Made by a program: the position numbers and the translations under genes | In this document: one piece after another, positions 1 to 6,830 of the stretch | How the letters are laid out: the number at the start of each line of letters is the position of its first letter | How positions within the stretch are numbered: the first letter of the stretch is position 1 | The notes under the pieces: model-generated | Seen by the model: only the letters and a program-made list of their open reading frames with translations | What the model was told of the DNA's origin: nothing | The model's database searches: none | DNA from: Anaerolineaceae bacterium | GTDB lineage: Bacteria > Chloroflexota > Anaerolineae > Aggregatilineales > Phototrophicaceae | NCBI GenBank assembly: GCA_020634165.1 | Contig: JACKCF010000015.1 | Coordinates: forward strand, 1 to 8,330 | DNA: 8,330 nt | Reading direction: 5' to 3'

Positions 1-238
1 AGCTTAAAGCAGAGAATCCACTCTCATCGCGGATCAGAAGTGCAGGAACATCTGGCAACAGTGTGCGTGAGCCTACCGCAAAATCTGAAACCGCGCCCAC
101 ATCAAACTCAGTCTGGCGAGGCGGCTCTACCTGGAAGTCAAAGAACCGAACCAGCCCACCCAGGCCAATCAGCCCGCTGATAGATAACAAAGCGCGCGTG
201 GCATATTTCAGGAAATCACGACGTTCAAGCTCAGGCAT
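1..238 (-). CDS. Rieske [2Fe-2S] protein, N-terminal part only (runs off the left edge)
   Basis: This is the first 79 codons of an ORF still open at base 1. It starts at an ATG at 238-236; an in-frame TAG lies three codons upstream, which excludes a longer ATG form. Residues 6-11 read RRDFLK, a twin-arginine motif, followed by a hydrophobic stretch at about residues 15-31, so the protein is probably exported folded and kept as an N-terminal membrane anchor. The next part (FDVGAVSDFAVGS, then PALLIRDESGFSALS) matches what usually precedes the first cluster motif (CTHLGC type) of bc and b6f Rieske proteins. In those complexes the subunit takes electrons from quinol at the Qo site and passes them to a c-type cytochrome. 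It follows the multiheme cytochrome and cytochrome b genes, which fits. The cluster-binding Cys and His residues lie outside the window, so the assignment rests on the signal, spacing and context. Confidence 0.78.
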   Translation of the reverse strand, partial: MPELERRDFLKYATRALLSISGLIGLGGLVRFFDFQVEPPRQTEFDVGAVSDFAVGSRTLLPDVPALLIRDESGFSALS

Positions 239-280
239 CAGCGACTACAATATCCTTCTTTGCTATTTTCAACGTATTAG

Positions 281-1528
281 CTAGCGATCCACCGCATGGC
301 ACACATGACAATAATTGGATTCTTGCTCATCGACTTTCTGGGTACATTGTGTTCCCATTACAGGATTGAATTCAAAAATCTGCCCGGTCGCCTTGCCGAC
401 AAGTTCATAACTTCCATCGGACATGACGCGCGTATTCCAGAGCGGTTCACCCTGTTCGGTCATCAGGATCGTATCGCCCACACTCAGATTGACGACCGGA
501 TTGAGGAACGCCATTTTGAGTGCAATCTCGTCCTCGCTGACGATGGTGTGCATCAGCGGCAGTTCGTCGAGCGTGCCATGGCAGGTCCGGCATTGAACGT
601 ACTGAATTTCGCTTTGATTGGAATGAATATCACCGTCGCCCATGGCTTCTTTGCGCGTATGGCAGTCAATACAGTCCAAAGTCCATTCGCACTGCGTGAA
701 CTGCGCTATCGGCTGGTAATAATCATGGAACCGATCCGTAGGATTGTCTTCGCGCTCAACGAAGGTCATCGAACGCAGGTCATAATTGCCGCGATTATGG
801 CATGTGTTGCACTGTGTATAGGGAATAGCCGTCGTTAATTGGTGAACGCTTCCTTCGGCAAACTGGTCTACATCCGGCGTATGGCAAGCCGCGCAGCTTG
901 TTAGTCGCTCGAATGCGCCACCTTCAAGCGGCTCTGCACTGAGGTGGCATGACAGGCATGTCTCGCCAAACGTCTGAACTGAGGGATTGGCCTCCTGGGA
1001 TGGATCAAATGCAGTCAGCGAGTGTACGCCTGTTAGTGTTGTCACCTGGGGATCGCTGACCGCAAAAACACCCTGGTGCGCAATTAGATCAGGTTGTGCC
1101 CCAAACGTATAGCGAATCTGGGCGATTGCCCCGGCATAGGTCGCTTGGACGCTGGTCATCACGCGCTGGATGTGATCGCGTTCATCGTCAGGATCGCCAC
1201 TATGACACTCACTGCCGCCACAGGACTGCTCAACCACGCTCAAATCTGATGGATTATTGCCACCACGCATGCTGCTGTGCGCCAGACCAGCATCCAGCGC
1301 CAATCGTTCGCCGCCATGACAGGTCACACAGCCAAAAATCTCAACTGGGTGTGATGGGCTGATTTCTGGCAGATCGGTATGGCAGCTAATGCAGAATTCT
1401 TCTTCGCCCGTCATACGAGGAACCAAAGGCTGTGGCTGGGGCCGACCAGAATCGGCCACCCAGACCAGTAGGAGAGACAGCAACAATAGGAAAGAAGCAG
1501 CAACCGTTGCGCGGCTCAGGTTGTTCAT
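281..1528 (-). CDS. Nine-haem c-type cytochrome of a bc-like complex
   Basis: A 415-residue exported multihaem cytochrome c. A hydrophobic segment at residues 9-25 is a signal peptide or N-terminal anchor. Haem-binding motifs start at C46 (CISCH), C67 (CVTCH), C103 (CGGSECH, a CX4CH form), C191 (CLSCH), C212 (CAACH), C240 (CNTCH), C286 (CIDCH), C313 (CRTCH) and C407 (CHVCH): eight CXXCH plus one CX4CH. Nine histidines outside the motifs (60, 84, 119, 151, 169, 229, 268, 302, 327) could serve as distal ligands, so all-bis-His haems are possible. C280 and C395 are extra. About 90 residues between motifs eight and nine look strand-rich and hold no haem site. The ATG shares one base with the cytochrome b stop (TAATG), with AGGTG just upstream, so translation is coupled. 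The Rieske gene follows after 42 bases. Position suggests it replaces cytochrome c1 or f as electron acceptor; that role is inference. The precise family is not recognised. Confidence 0.9.
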   Translation of the reverse strand: MNNLSRATVAASFLLLLSLLLVWVADSGRPQPQPLVPRMTGEEEFCISCHTDLPEISPSHPVEIFGCVTCHGGERLALDAGLAHSSMRGGNNPSDLSVVEQSCGGSECHSGDPDDERDHIQRVMTSVQATYAGAIAQIRYTFGAQPDLIAHQGVFAVSDPQVTTLTGVHSLTAFDPSQEANPSVQTFGETCLSCHLSAEPLEGGAFERLTSCAACHTPDVDQFAEGSVHQLTTAIPYTQCNTCHNRGNYDLRSMTFVEREDNPTDRFHDYYQPIAQFTQCEWTLDCIDCHTRKEAMGDGDIHSNQSEIQYVQCRTCHGTLDELPLMHTIVSEDEIALKMAFLNPVVNLSVGDTILMTEQGEPLWNTRVMSDGSYELVGKATGQIFEFNPVMGTQCTQKVDEQESNYCHVCHAVDR

Positions 1529-2562
1529 TAAACACCTGGCAAAAGTGCCATTAGGGTCAGGATGATAATCAACGCACTAACCACGACCAGGCTCCAACGT
1601 GCCAGCCGATTTGATCGTGGGAACCAGCGTCCCAATTCGGATTCTTGGGGCTGCGGCAAAACGTATGGAAGCAGCACCAGCACCAGCAACAAAACAGAGG
1701 GAGCAACAATCCCCCAGAGAAATGGATCACCCCACTTGAGCATTTGCTGTACCCACAAGAAGAACCAGGGCGCGCTGGCATCATTGGCCAGGGTCGTGAT
1801 TTGCTCAATTGGCGCATCTATCGGTGCGGGAACGAAACCTGCTAAGATGAAGAGCGCGGCTATAATAAGGATCATGGCCAATACTTCGCGCTGGACTAGC
1901 TCAAAGCGCGTGATGCGAGCGTCATCTTCACGAAGGCGTGGTGGTGGTACGGCAATGCCCCCATCACGGCGTACACGGAAGATATGCCAACCTGTGAAAA
2001 ACACGGCTACCAACCCCAGCCCAAAGATGTGCCAGGCATAAAAGCGGATCAACGTGGCGGAACCGGGCTGACTACCCCCAATGAGCATCGTATAAAGCGT
2101 GTCACCGACTGCCGGAATTGTCTTAAGCAGATTGGTTCCGACGACCAGCGCCCATTGGATACCCTGGTCCCAGCGCAGGATATAGCCTGTGAAGTTGAGC
2201 AGCACGACCACCACAAACAATACCAGCCCAAGAAGATAGTTGAAGCGGCGTGGTGGGCGATAAGCACCTGTCATCACAACGCGAACGAAGTGCACTGCCA
2301 TGACGATCAGCAGAAGTTGAGCGGCCCAGTAATGCGTATTGCGAATCAGAGCACCGAGTGGCACATGGTAGGTGATGGTTTGTACAGAAAGCGCAGCCTG
2401 CTCCGGCGTTGGAATATAATAGAACATCTCCAACATGCCGGTAATCGCCAGGACGAACAGCAAAAAAACAGCGGTCCCGCCAGCGCCTAATGTATAGCGC
2501 CAGCGGGACTGTTGGGTCGGAATCGTAGGTGGGTGTAGATGATGGAAGAAATTAGGACGCAT
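1528..2562 (-). CDS. Cytochrome b of a bc/b6f-like complex (b6-like and subunit-IV-like parts in one chain)
   Basis: A 344-residue integral membrane protein. Residues 1-205 resemble cytochrome b6, with helices at about 27-48, 79-98, 109-129 and 174-195. The four haem b ligands are visible as H77/H91 and H178/H193. The spacings are 13 and 14 intervening residues, the b6 pattern rather than the mitochondrial one. The TLTRFY-like segment before the fourth helix is present as TLIRFYAWH. Residues 225-344 resemble subunit IV, with three helices at about 227-245, 281-303 and 320-341. The PEWY position reads A264-P-W-F267, without the Glu. The Cys that covalently holds haem cn in b6f aligns with T24, so that haem is probably absent. 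Such proteins oxidise quinol with a Rieske partner, and one is encoded two genes downstream. The start is ATG, with a poor Shine-Dalgarno sequence, 49 bases after the NrfD stop. The stop overlaps the next ATG. Confidence 0.93.
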   Translation of the reverse strand: MRPNFFHHLHPPTIPTQQSRWRYTLGAGGTAVFLLFVLAITGMLEMFYYIPTPEQAALSVQTITYHVPLGALIRNTHYWAAQLLLIVMAVHFVRVVMTGAYRPPRRFNYLLGLVLFVVVVLLNFTGYILRWDQGIQWALVVGTNLLKTIPAVGDTLYTMLIGGSQPGSATLIRFYAWHIFGLGLVAVFFTGWHIFRVRRDGGIAVPPPRLREDDARITRFELVQREVLAMILIIAALFILAGFVPAPIDAPIEQITTLANDASAPWFFLWVQQMLKWGDPFLWGIVAPSVLLLVLVLLPYVLPQPQESELGRWFPRSNRLARWSLVVVSALIIILTLMALLPGV

Positions 2563-2611
2563 CAGCTAAGGTTACAACAAATCTGTCATTTTCGCAGCTA
2601 GAGTTTGGCCT

Positions 2612-3796
2612 CTAATCCCCGCTTGCTGGTGCTTCCTGTAGACGTGGTGCTGTATTGGCTGGCTCACGATACAACTCAGTCTCTTCGTAGACCGGGAAGT
2701 AATGTGCCACCAGACTGTAGATCGTGATTAGCCCTGCCACGACACCAACCAGAATCGCTACTTCCATCCAGTGCGGGGAGTAAGTCTCACCATCCACAGG
2801 ATTCATTCCGAACCAGGTGACATCGAAGCGATTAAGAACTACACCGCCCATGATCATAAAAGCACCAAACATCGACAAGATACGGCTATTACGTACCCGT
2901 TTGAACGAGAACCAGGCAATCGGGATGAAGAAGCCAATAATCAGTTCCGCCCAAAACAACACACTATAGTGACCGCTTGAGAAAAGCATGTCCAGCTCCC
3001 CCGCGATCAGCAGTTCACCGAATTTGAGCACAACATAGAAGCTCAGTATCCATGGTAGGAACCAGCCGAGTTTCGCCAGAATTCTGATCTTGAGGCTGCG
3101 GCCAAAGAGCCAGTAGCTAACTGTCGCCCCGGCAATCACCAGGGAGATACCTGCCGCCAATGAACTCACCAGGAAGAATATCGGGAGAATCATCGAGTAC
3201 CACAGCGGGTGCAAACGTGGCGACATGATGACAAACATTGTGCCCAGTGACGACTGATGCATTGTTGAGAGTGTCACACCAGCGATGACAATCGGGATGG
3301 TGTATTTCTTGATGGTCGGCAGGAAGCGCCGCCAGCGCGATTTTTCCAGCAGCACTGGGCTTAGTTCATAGAAAAGGATGGAAGAATAGGCGGCGATACA
3401 CCAACTGACCTCCAATAGTGCCGAGCTAAAATTGGGATGCAGGAATACATTATAGAAGCGGTCCCAGCGGCCTAGGTCGAACAGTAGGATGACCAGGACT
3501 GAACTATACCCTAACAATCCAGCTAGTACCGTCGGGCGCACCGCCGAGTGCAGGCTCTCGAAGTGCAAAACGTAGACCAGCGCGGCAAGTGTAAAGGCAC
3601 CACCCGACAGGGCTACCGTTGCCAGATCGAAGCTGATCCAGATGCCCCAGGGAAAGGCTTTGCTCAGGTTGGTGGTGACGCCCAGACCAGCATACATGCG
3701 GTAGATGCCAATGCTGAGGCCAAACGCTGTGATCGCTGCGAAGACATAGATGTACTTCGGCAATGTACTTAGTTCATGGAAAAGCTTACGAAGCAT
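2612..3796 (-). CDS. HybB-like NrfD-family quinone-interacting membrane subunit
   Basis: A 394-residue polytopic protein of the NrfD/PsrC superfamily. It resembles HybB of hydrogenase 2 (and HmcC) more than eight-helix PsrC. Shared segments are FPWGIWISFD at 48-57, an RPxxLAxLxGYS-like stretch at 87-98, MHQSSLG at 179-185, HPLW at 196-199, a KFGEL stretch near 258-262, YSVLFWAE at 277-284, and the late N-R-F and SPHWME elements at 322-324 and 340-345. About ten hydrophobic helices can be drawn. In this family the protein anchors the complex and exchanges electrons with menaquinone or ubiquinone; it carries no haem. Its ATG lies inside the ferredoxin-subunit gene (11-base overlap, different frame) behind a strong Shine-Dalgarno sequence, so the two are translationally coupled. 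A hydrophilic tail of about 25 residues ends the protein. No hydrogenase subunit is encoded nearby, so here it must serve the molybdoenzyme. Confidence 0.92.
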   Translation of the reverse strand: MLRKLFHELSTLPKYIYVFAAITAFGLSIGIYRMYAGLGVTTNLSKAFPWGIWISFDLATVALSGGAFTLAALVYVLHFESLHSAVRPTVLAGLLGYSSVLVILLFDLGRWDRFYNVFLHPNFSSALLEVSWCIAAYSSILFYELSPVLLEKSRWRRFLPTIKKYTIPIVIAGVTLSTMHQSSLGTMFVIMSPRLHPLWYSMILPIFFLVSSLAAGISLVIAGATVSYWLFGRSLKIRILAKLGWFLPWILSFYVVLKFGELLIAGELDMLFSSGHYSVLFWAELIIGFFIPIAWFSFKRVRNSRILSMFGAFMIMGGVVLNRFDVTWFGMNPVDGETYSPHWMEVAILVGVVAGLITIYSLVAHYFPVYEETELYREPANTAPRLQEAPASGD

Positions 3797-4589
3797 GACT
3801 ATCTTCCTCTCCGGCGGCGACTGGCGTCTGCTCTGCTAACCGGCGTTCTTCTTCCGCTTCTTCTTTTTCGTTTTTGATCGTTAGGTAGGCACCCGACAGA
3901 CCAACCAGCATGGCCCCAGCTACCAGCGGCGTACCTTCCGTCACGAGACGGTTGGAATAGGCTGGTGAGGTTGTGCCCGCAATCGGGAAACCAAGTTCCT
4001 CAAATGGGACAGGCGAAATATACAGCGTGGCTGTGCCGCCATTTTCCTCTTCGCCATAGATATGATCGACATACTTGCCAGGGTTTTCTTCAATCATTCG
4101 GTGTGCCAGTGCGAGCATGTCTTCGTACTTGCCGAATTGAATCGCCCCTGTCGGGCAAGTCTGGGCACAAGCAGGCTGCTGGCCTTCTTCCAAACGCGAG
4201 AAGCACATATCGCATTTGACCACCAGCGGCAGTTGCTGATCCCATTCATAGTTGGGGACTTCAAACGGGCAGGCATACATGCAGTAGCGGCAGCCAATAC
4301 AGATGTCATTATCATATTTGACGATGCCATCTTCAGTGCGCTGGAGTGCACCAACGGTACAGGCCGAGACGCAGGACGGATCGACACAGTGCATGCAGTG
4401 GTAGGGCACGGTATAGCGTGAGAGATCGGGGAATGTTCCGGTGACACCTGTTTCTTTGATCCAGATGCGGGTTGTTTCCATTGAAACGTTGTTCTCTACA
4501 CTGCAAGAAACCATGCAGGTGCGGCAGTCGATACACTTAGAGGCATCAATCAAAAAACCGTAACGTGGAGTGTTGAAAGTGTGTGACAC
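3786..4589 (-). CDS. Four-cluster [4Fe-4S] ferredoxin-like subunit with C-terminal membrane anchor (PsrB/HybA type)
   Basis: A 267-residue electron-transfer subunit. Sixteen cysteines form four [4Fe-4S] binding groups: C19/22/25/29, C65/68/73/77, C97/100/103/107 and C126/129/141/145, the classic layout of DmsB, PsrB and HybA proteins. It would carry electrons between the molybdenum subunit and the NrfD subunit. After the ferredoxin core comes YISPVPFEELGFP at about 190-202, typical of HybA/HmcB proteins, then one hydrophobic helix at about 222-238 and a charged, Glu-rich tail. There is no N-terminal signal, unlike E. coli HybA, so export probably depends on riding with the Tat-tagged catalytic subunit. 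The start is GTG at 4589-4587; the next Met (M26) falls inside the first cluster, so it cannot be the start. The stop of the upstream gene is four bases away, and the downstream gene overlaps by 11 bases. Confidence 0.93.
   Translation of the reverse strand: MSHTFNTPRYGFLIDASKCIDCRTCMVSCSVENNVSMETTRIWIKETGVTGTFPDLSRYTVPYHCMHCVDPSCVSACTVGALQRTEDGIVKYDNDICIGCRYCMYACPFEVPNYEWDQQLPLVVKCDMCFSRLEEGQQPACAQTCPTGAIQFGKYEDMLALAHRMIEENPGKYVDHIYGEEENGGTATLYISPVPFEELGFPIAGTTSPAYSNRLVTEGTPLVAGAMLVGLSGAYLTIKNEKEEAEEERRLAEQTPVAAGEEDSHAS
3802..3812 (-). promoter_or_regulatory. Strong ribosome binding site for the NrfD-family gene, inside the upstream coding sequence
   Basis: On the minus strand this reads GGAGAGGAAGA and ends five bases before the ATG at 3796. 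It lies within the last codons of the ferredoxin subunit and fixes the start of the membrane subunit, giving the 11-base overlap. It is one of the best Shine-Dalgarno matches in the window, and overlap plus a strong site indicates coupled synthesis of the two partners. Confidence 0.75.
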
Positions 4590-4593
4590 GATC

Positions 4594-6774
4594 TTATACC
4601 TTTCTGATCGTTACGAAAGTCTGAGTGAGTGCCTGACTGCCGCTTGCCGGGTCGGTGTAGGTGACATGTAATGCAGAGTCGCTTGCGCCAACACCATAAG
4701 CTGCGGTCAGCCCTTTGGACAGATGGCCGTAGCCCGGCGTCAGATAGACGCAATCTGGACGAATACCTTGTGTTACCTTCAGGCGGATGTGGACCTTACC
4801 CACCTGGCTGGTGACTTCGACCCAATCGCCATCTTCCATGCCGCGATCTTCTGCAACGGAGTTGTTAAGCCACAGACGTGGTTCATCAGCATATTTTTTG
4901 AGTAGCTGGTTGTTCTGGGTAGCGAATTGAGTGGCCTGCGCGACCTTGCCCGTCAGCAGATAGAATTGACCCTGGGGCGGCTGAGGCGGTGCCTGCCATG
5001 TCGGGACGCCTGGGAAGCCGACCCTATCGAGCGTATCCGAGAACAGTTCGATTTTGCCACTTGGCGTATTCCAGGTGAAGCTGGGTTCTTCTTCCTCTTC
5101 AGACGCAGGCAGTTCCACATAGCCATTCATCCGAATCTCGTCCAATGTCACGCCAAGCGGTGCTAGCTGCTGACGAATGTAGTCTTCTTCATCCGTGTAC
5201 TGGAAAAAATCGCCCAGGCCCAGCCGTTCGCCAAGCTGTTTGTAAATCCACAGCGCGGATTTGGCCTCGCCTTGCGGTTCGATCACGGGTTGGCGCAGGA
5301 ATACGCGACTGCCGACTGGCAACAGCGGGTCGTAACGTTCGAGGTAGGATGCTTCTGGCAGAACAATGTCCGAGAACCAGGCTGTATCATTCAGGAAGAT
5401 ATCGACTGTGGCGATGAAGTCCATCTTCTCAAAGGCTTTGAGTGTCTTGGTGCGATCCGGCAGTGACATGATTGGGTTCTGGCGCGAGATAAACCAACCA
5501 TGTGCCTGATAGGGTTCCCCGCTGACGATGTTATCGCGCAGTTCCTGGAAAACACCCAGCTTTAGAGGCACAACCGGGTACTTATACGGAACGCCATCCA
5601 GCCTCATGGCGGAACTACGTGGATAAGGTGGCTGTGGCGGTGTGCCTAGTGCCCCGCTTGATTCACCAGCAGACGCCTTCATGGTGACATTCCAGTTACC
5701 AACGAGTGCATTCAGGATCGTGATGGCACGTTGTGTCTGGAATGAATTGATGAAGTTAGAGGTACGCCAACCATTATGTGCCAGCGCATAAGGCGCTGCA
5801 GCAGCAAATTCCTGCGCAATCCGCCGAATTGTCTCTGCGGGAATTTCTGTAAGCGGCGCGGCCCATTCTGGTGTGAAGTCCTGAACTTCCTGGGCAAGGT
5901 CGTCAAAACCAATGGTGTACGCCTCAACGAATGATTCGTTGTACAGTTTTTCTTTGATAATGACGTTCAGCAGCGCCAGATGGAACGCCAGATCGGTACC
6001 TGGTTTAATCGGCAGCCATTCGCTGGCTTTAGCAGCCGTTTTGGTAAAGCGTGGATCGAGATAGACCACTTTGACACCACGCGAAATGGCCTCACTCAGT
6101 TCGCCCGTCTCCGATGTCGAAATCGCCTCAAACAGGTTACGCCCTGTCAGGATGACATACTGGAGTTGGTCGTCGTAAATACGCTCCGGTTCTTCCATGC
6201 CATAGGTCATCTGGTTAGCGACGATCATGGCATTGAAGCATAAGCTGCGTTGCGTGCCATAATTCGGCGAGCCGAAGGCATACAACAGGTTCTCGAACTG
6301 GACCTGGCTCAGATTATGGGTAGAGGAAAAGACCATCGCCTCTGGGCCGTAGGTATCTTTGATGCGCTGCATATGACTGGCTGTCAGATCCAGTGCTTCG
6401 TCCCAGGATGCCTCACGGAACTTGCCTTCACCACGCTTGCCGACACGAATGAGGGGCTTGAGCACGCGGTCCGGGTCATAGGTATTCATCAGGCCGGACT
6501 GCCCACGCACGCAGAGATGCCCCTTCGAGTGCGGGTGATCCGGATTGCCATCCAGTTTGACAACGCGGCCGTCTTTCACTTTGGCGATGAGGCCGCAGCG
6601 CCAAACGCACATTTCACACATAGTGGGGATGTAGCCGTCGCCGCTGGCGTTGAGCATACCGGCTTCCGTTGCGATTTGCGCCACCACAGGTGGAACAAAT
6701 TCACCGACGACCAGCGCACCCGTCGTCACCGCCCCCATTTTCAAGAAATTTCGTCTAGATAAAGCTTCGATCAT
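4594..6774 (-). CDS. Tat-exported molybdopterin oxidoreductase catalytic subunit (PsrA/PhsA-like, DMSO reductase superfamily)
   Basis: A 726-residue catalytic subunit. Residues 6-12 (SRRNFLK) are a twin-arginine signal followed by a hydrophobic stretch to about 32, so the enzyme works outside the cytoplasmic membrane. C53, C56, C60 and C88 (CX2CX3CX27C) bind the proximal [4Fe-4S] cluster. The molybdopterin domains follow; C179 in the RSLCFN segment sits where PsrA/PhsA enzymes have the Mo-ligating Cys. ALVGNWN and the motifs around GWFISRQNP fit the core fold. The C-terminal 120 residues form the dinucleotide-binding beta-barrel region. A short Glu-rich run lies near residues 557-563. Family members reduce polysulfide, thiosulfate or tetrathionate, or act on arsenic or nitrogen compounds; the substrate cannot be read from sequence. 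The neighbouring sulfur-permease-like genes favour a sulfur compound. The ATG has an in-frame TAA six codons upstream. No dedicated assembly chaperone (TorD/DmsD type) is encoded in the window. Confidence 0.92.
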   Translation of the reverse strand: MIEALSRRNFLKMGAVTTGALVVGEFVPPVVAQIATEAGMLNASGDGYIPTMCEMCVWRCGLIAKVKDGRVVKLDGNPDHPHSKGHLCVRGQSGLMNTYDPDRVLKPLIRVGKRGEGKFREASWDEALDLTASHMQRIKDTYGPEAMVFSSTHNLSQVQFENLLYAFGSPNYGTQRSLCFNAMIVANQMTYGMEEPERIYDDQLQYVILTGRNLFEAISTSETGELSEAISRGVKVVYLDPRFTKTAAKASEWLPIKPGTDLAFHLALLNVIIKEKLYNESFVEAYTIGFDDLAQEVQDFTPEWAAPLTEIPAETIRRIAQEFAAAAPYALAHNGWRTSNFINSFQTQRAITILNALVGNWNVTMKASAGESSGALGTPPQPPYPRSSAMRLDGVPYKYPVVPLKLGVFQELRDNIVSGEPYQAHGWFISRQNPIMSLPDRTKTLKAFEKMDFIATVDIFLNDTAWFSDIVLPEASYLERYDPLLPVGSRVFLRQPVIEPQGEAKSALWIYKQLGERLGLGDFFQYTDEEDYIRQQLAPLGVTLDEIRMNGYVELPASEEEEEPSFTWNTPSGKIELFSDTLDRVGFPGVPTWQAPPQPPQGQFYLLTGKVAQATQFATQNNQLLKKYADEPRLWLNNSVAEDRGMEDGDWVEVTSQVGKVHIRLKVTQGIRPDCVYLTPGYGHLSKGLTAAYGVGASDSALHVTYTDPASGSQALTQTFVTIRKV
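4599..4605 (-). promoter_or_regulatory. Ribosome binding site supporting the GTG start of the ferredoxin subunit
   Basis: AGAAAGG on the minus strand sits nine bases before the GTG at 4589, inside the last codons of the molybdoenzyme gene. It supports this non-ATG start; no ATG lies between it and the first cluster cysteines. Confidence 0.6.
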
Positions 6775-6830
6775 TAGAATTTCCAGTCTTTAGGTGTCCG
6801 TGTTCACTGATTGCAGCAGGATAGAGCGGG
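6775..6830. other. 56-base intergenic gap between the YeeE/YedE pair and the molybdoenzyme gene
   Basis: This is the largest gap in the window and the only reasonable place for an internal promoter. On the minus strand it holds a weak GGAA ribosome site shortly before the ATG at 6774. I see no convincing -35/-10 pair, hairpin with a T-run, or operator-like palindrome. Confidence 0.5.

Noticed and set aside
239..280. Regulatory element before the Rieske gene
   Set aside because: The 42 bases are AT-rich with an AAGGA about 14 bases before the ATG, but no hairpin or palindrome is visible; simple operon spacing explains it.
296..838. Plus-strand open frame of 180 codons
   Set aside because: It is antisense to the nine-haem cytochrome, whose CXXCH motifs define the real frame. 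No protein family signature is visible on the plus strand.
2563..2611. Terminator or promoter between the NrfD and cytochrome b genes
   Set aside because: The 49 bases show a short TAGCTG direct repeat but no stem-loop with a T-run and no convincing promoter boxes.
2612..4589. Part of a NiFe hydrogenase (because of HybA/HybB likeness)
   Set aside because: No hydrogenase large or small subunit motifs occur in the window; the adjacent catalytic gene is clearly a molybdopterin enzyme.
6250..6762. Plus-strand open frame of 170 codons
   Set aside because: It is antisense to the Tat signal and [4Fe-4S] motif of the molybdoenzyme. Its composition looks like a shadow of the coding strand.
2612..6774. 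Alternative complex III or Qrc complex
   Set aside because: Alternative complex III has a fused molybdopterin-like/FeS ActB and a second NrfD protein. Here the catalytic subunit is separate, keeps its four cluster cysteines and a candidate Mo ligand, and only one NrfD gene is present.
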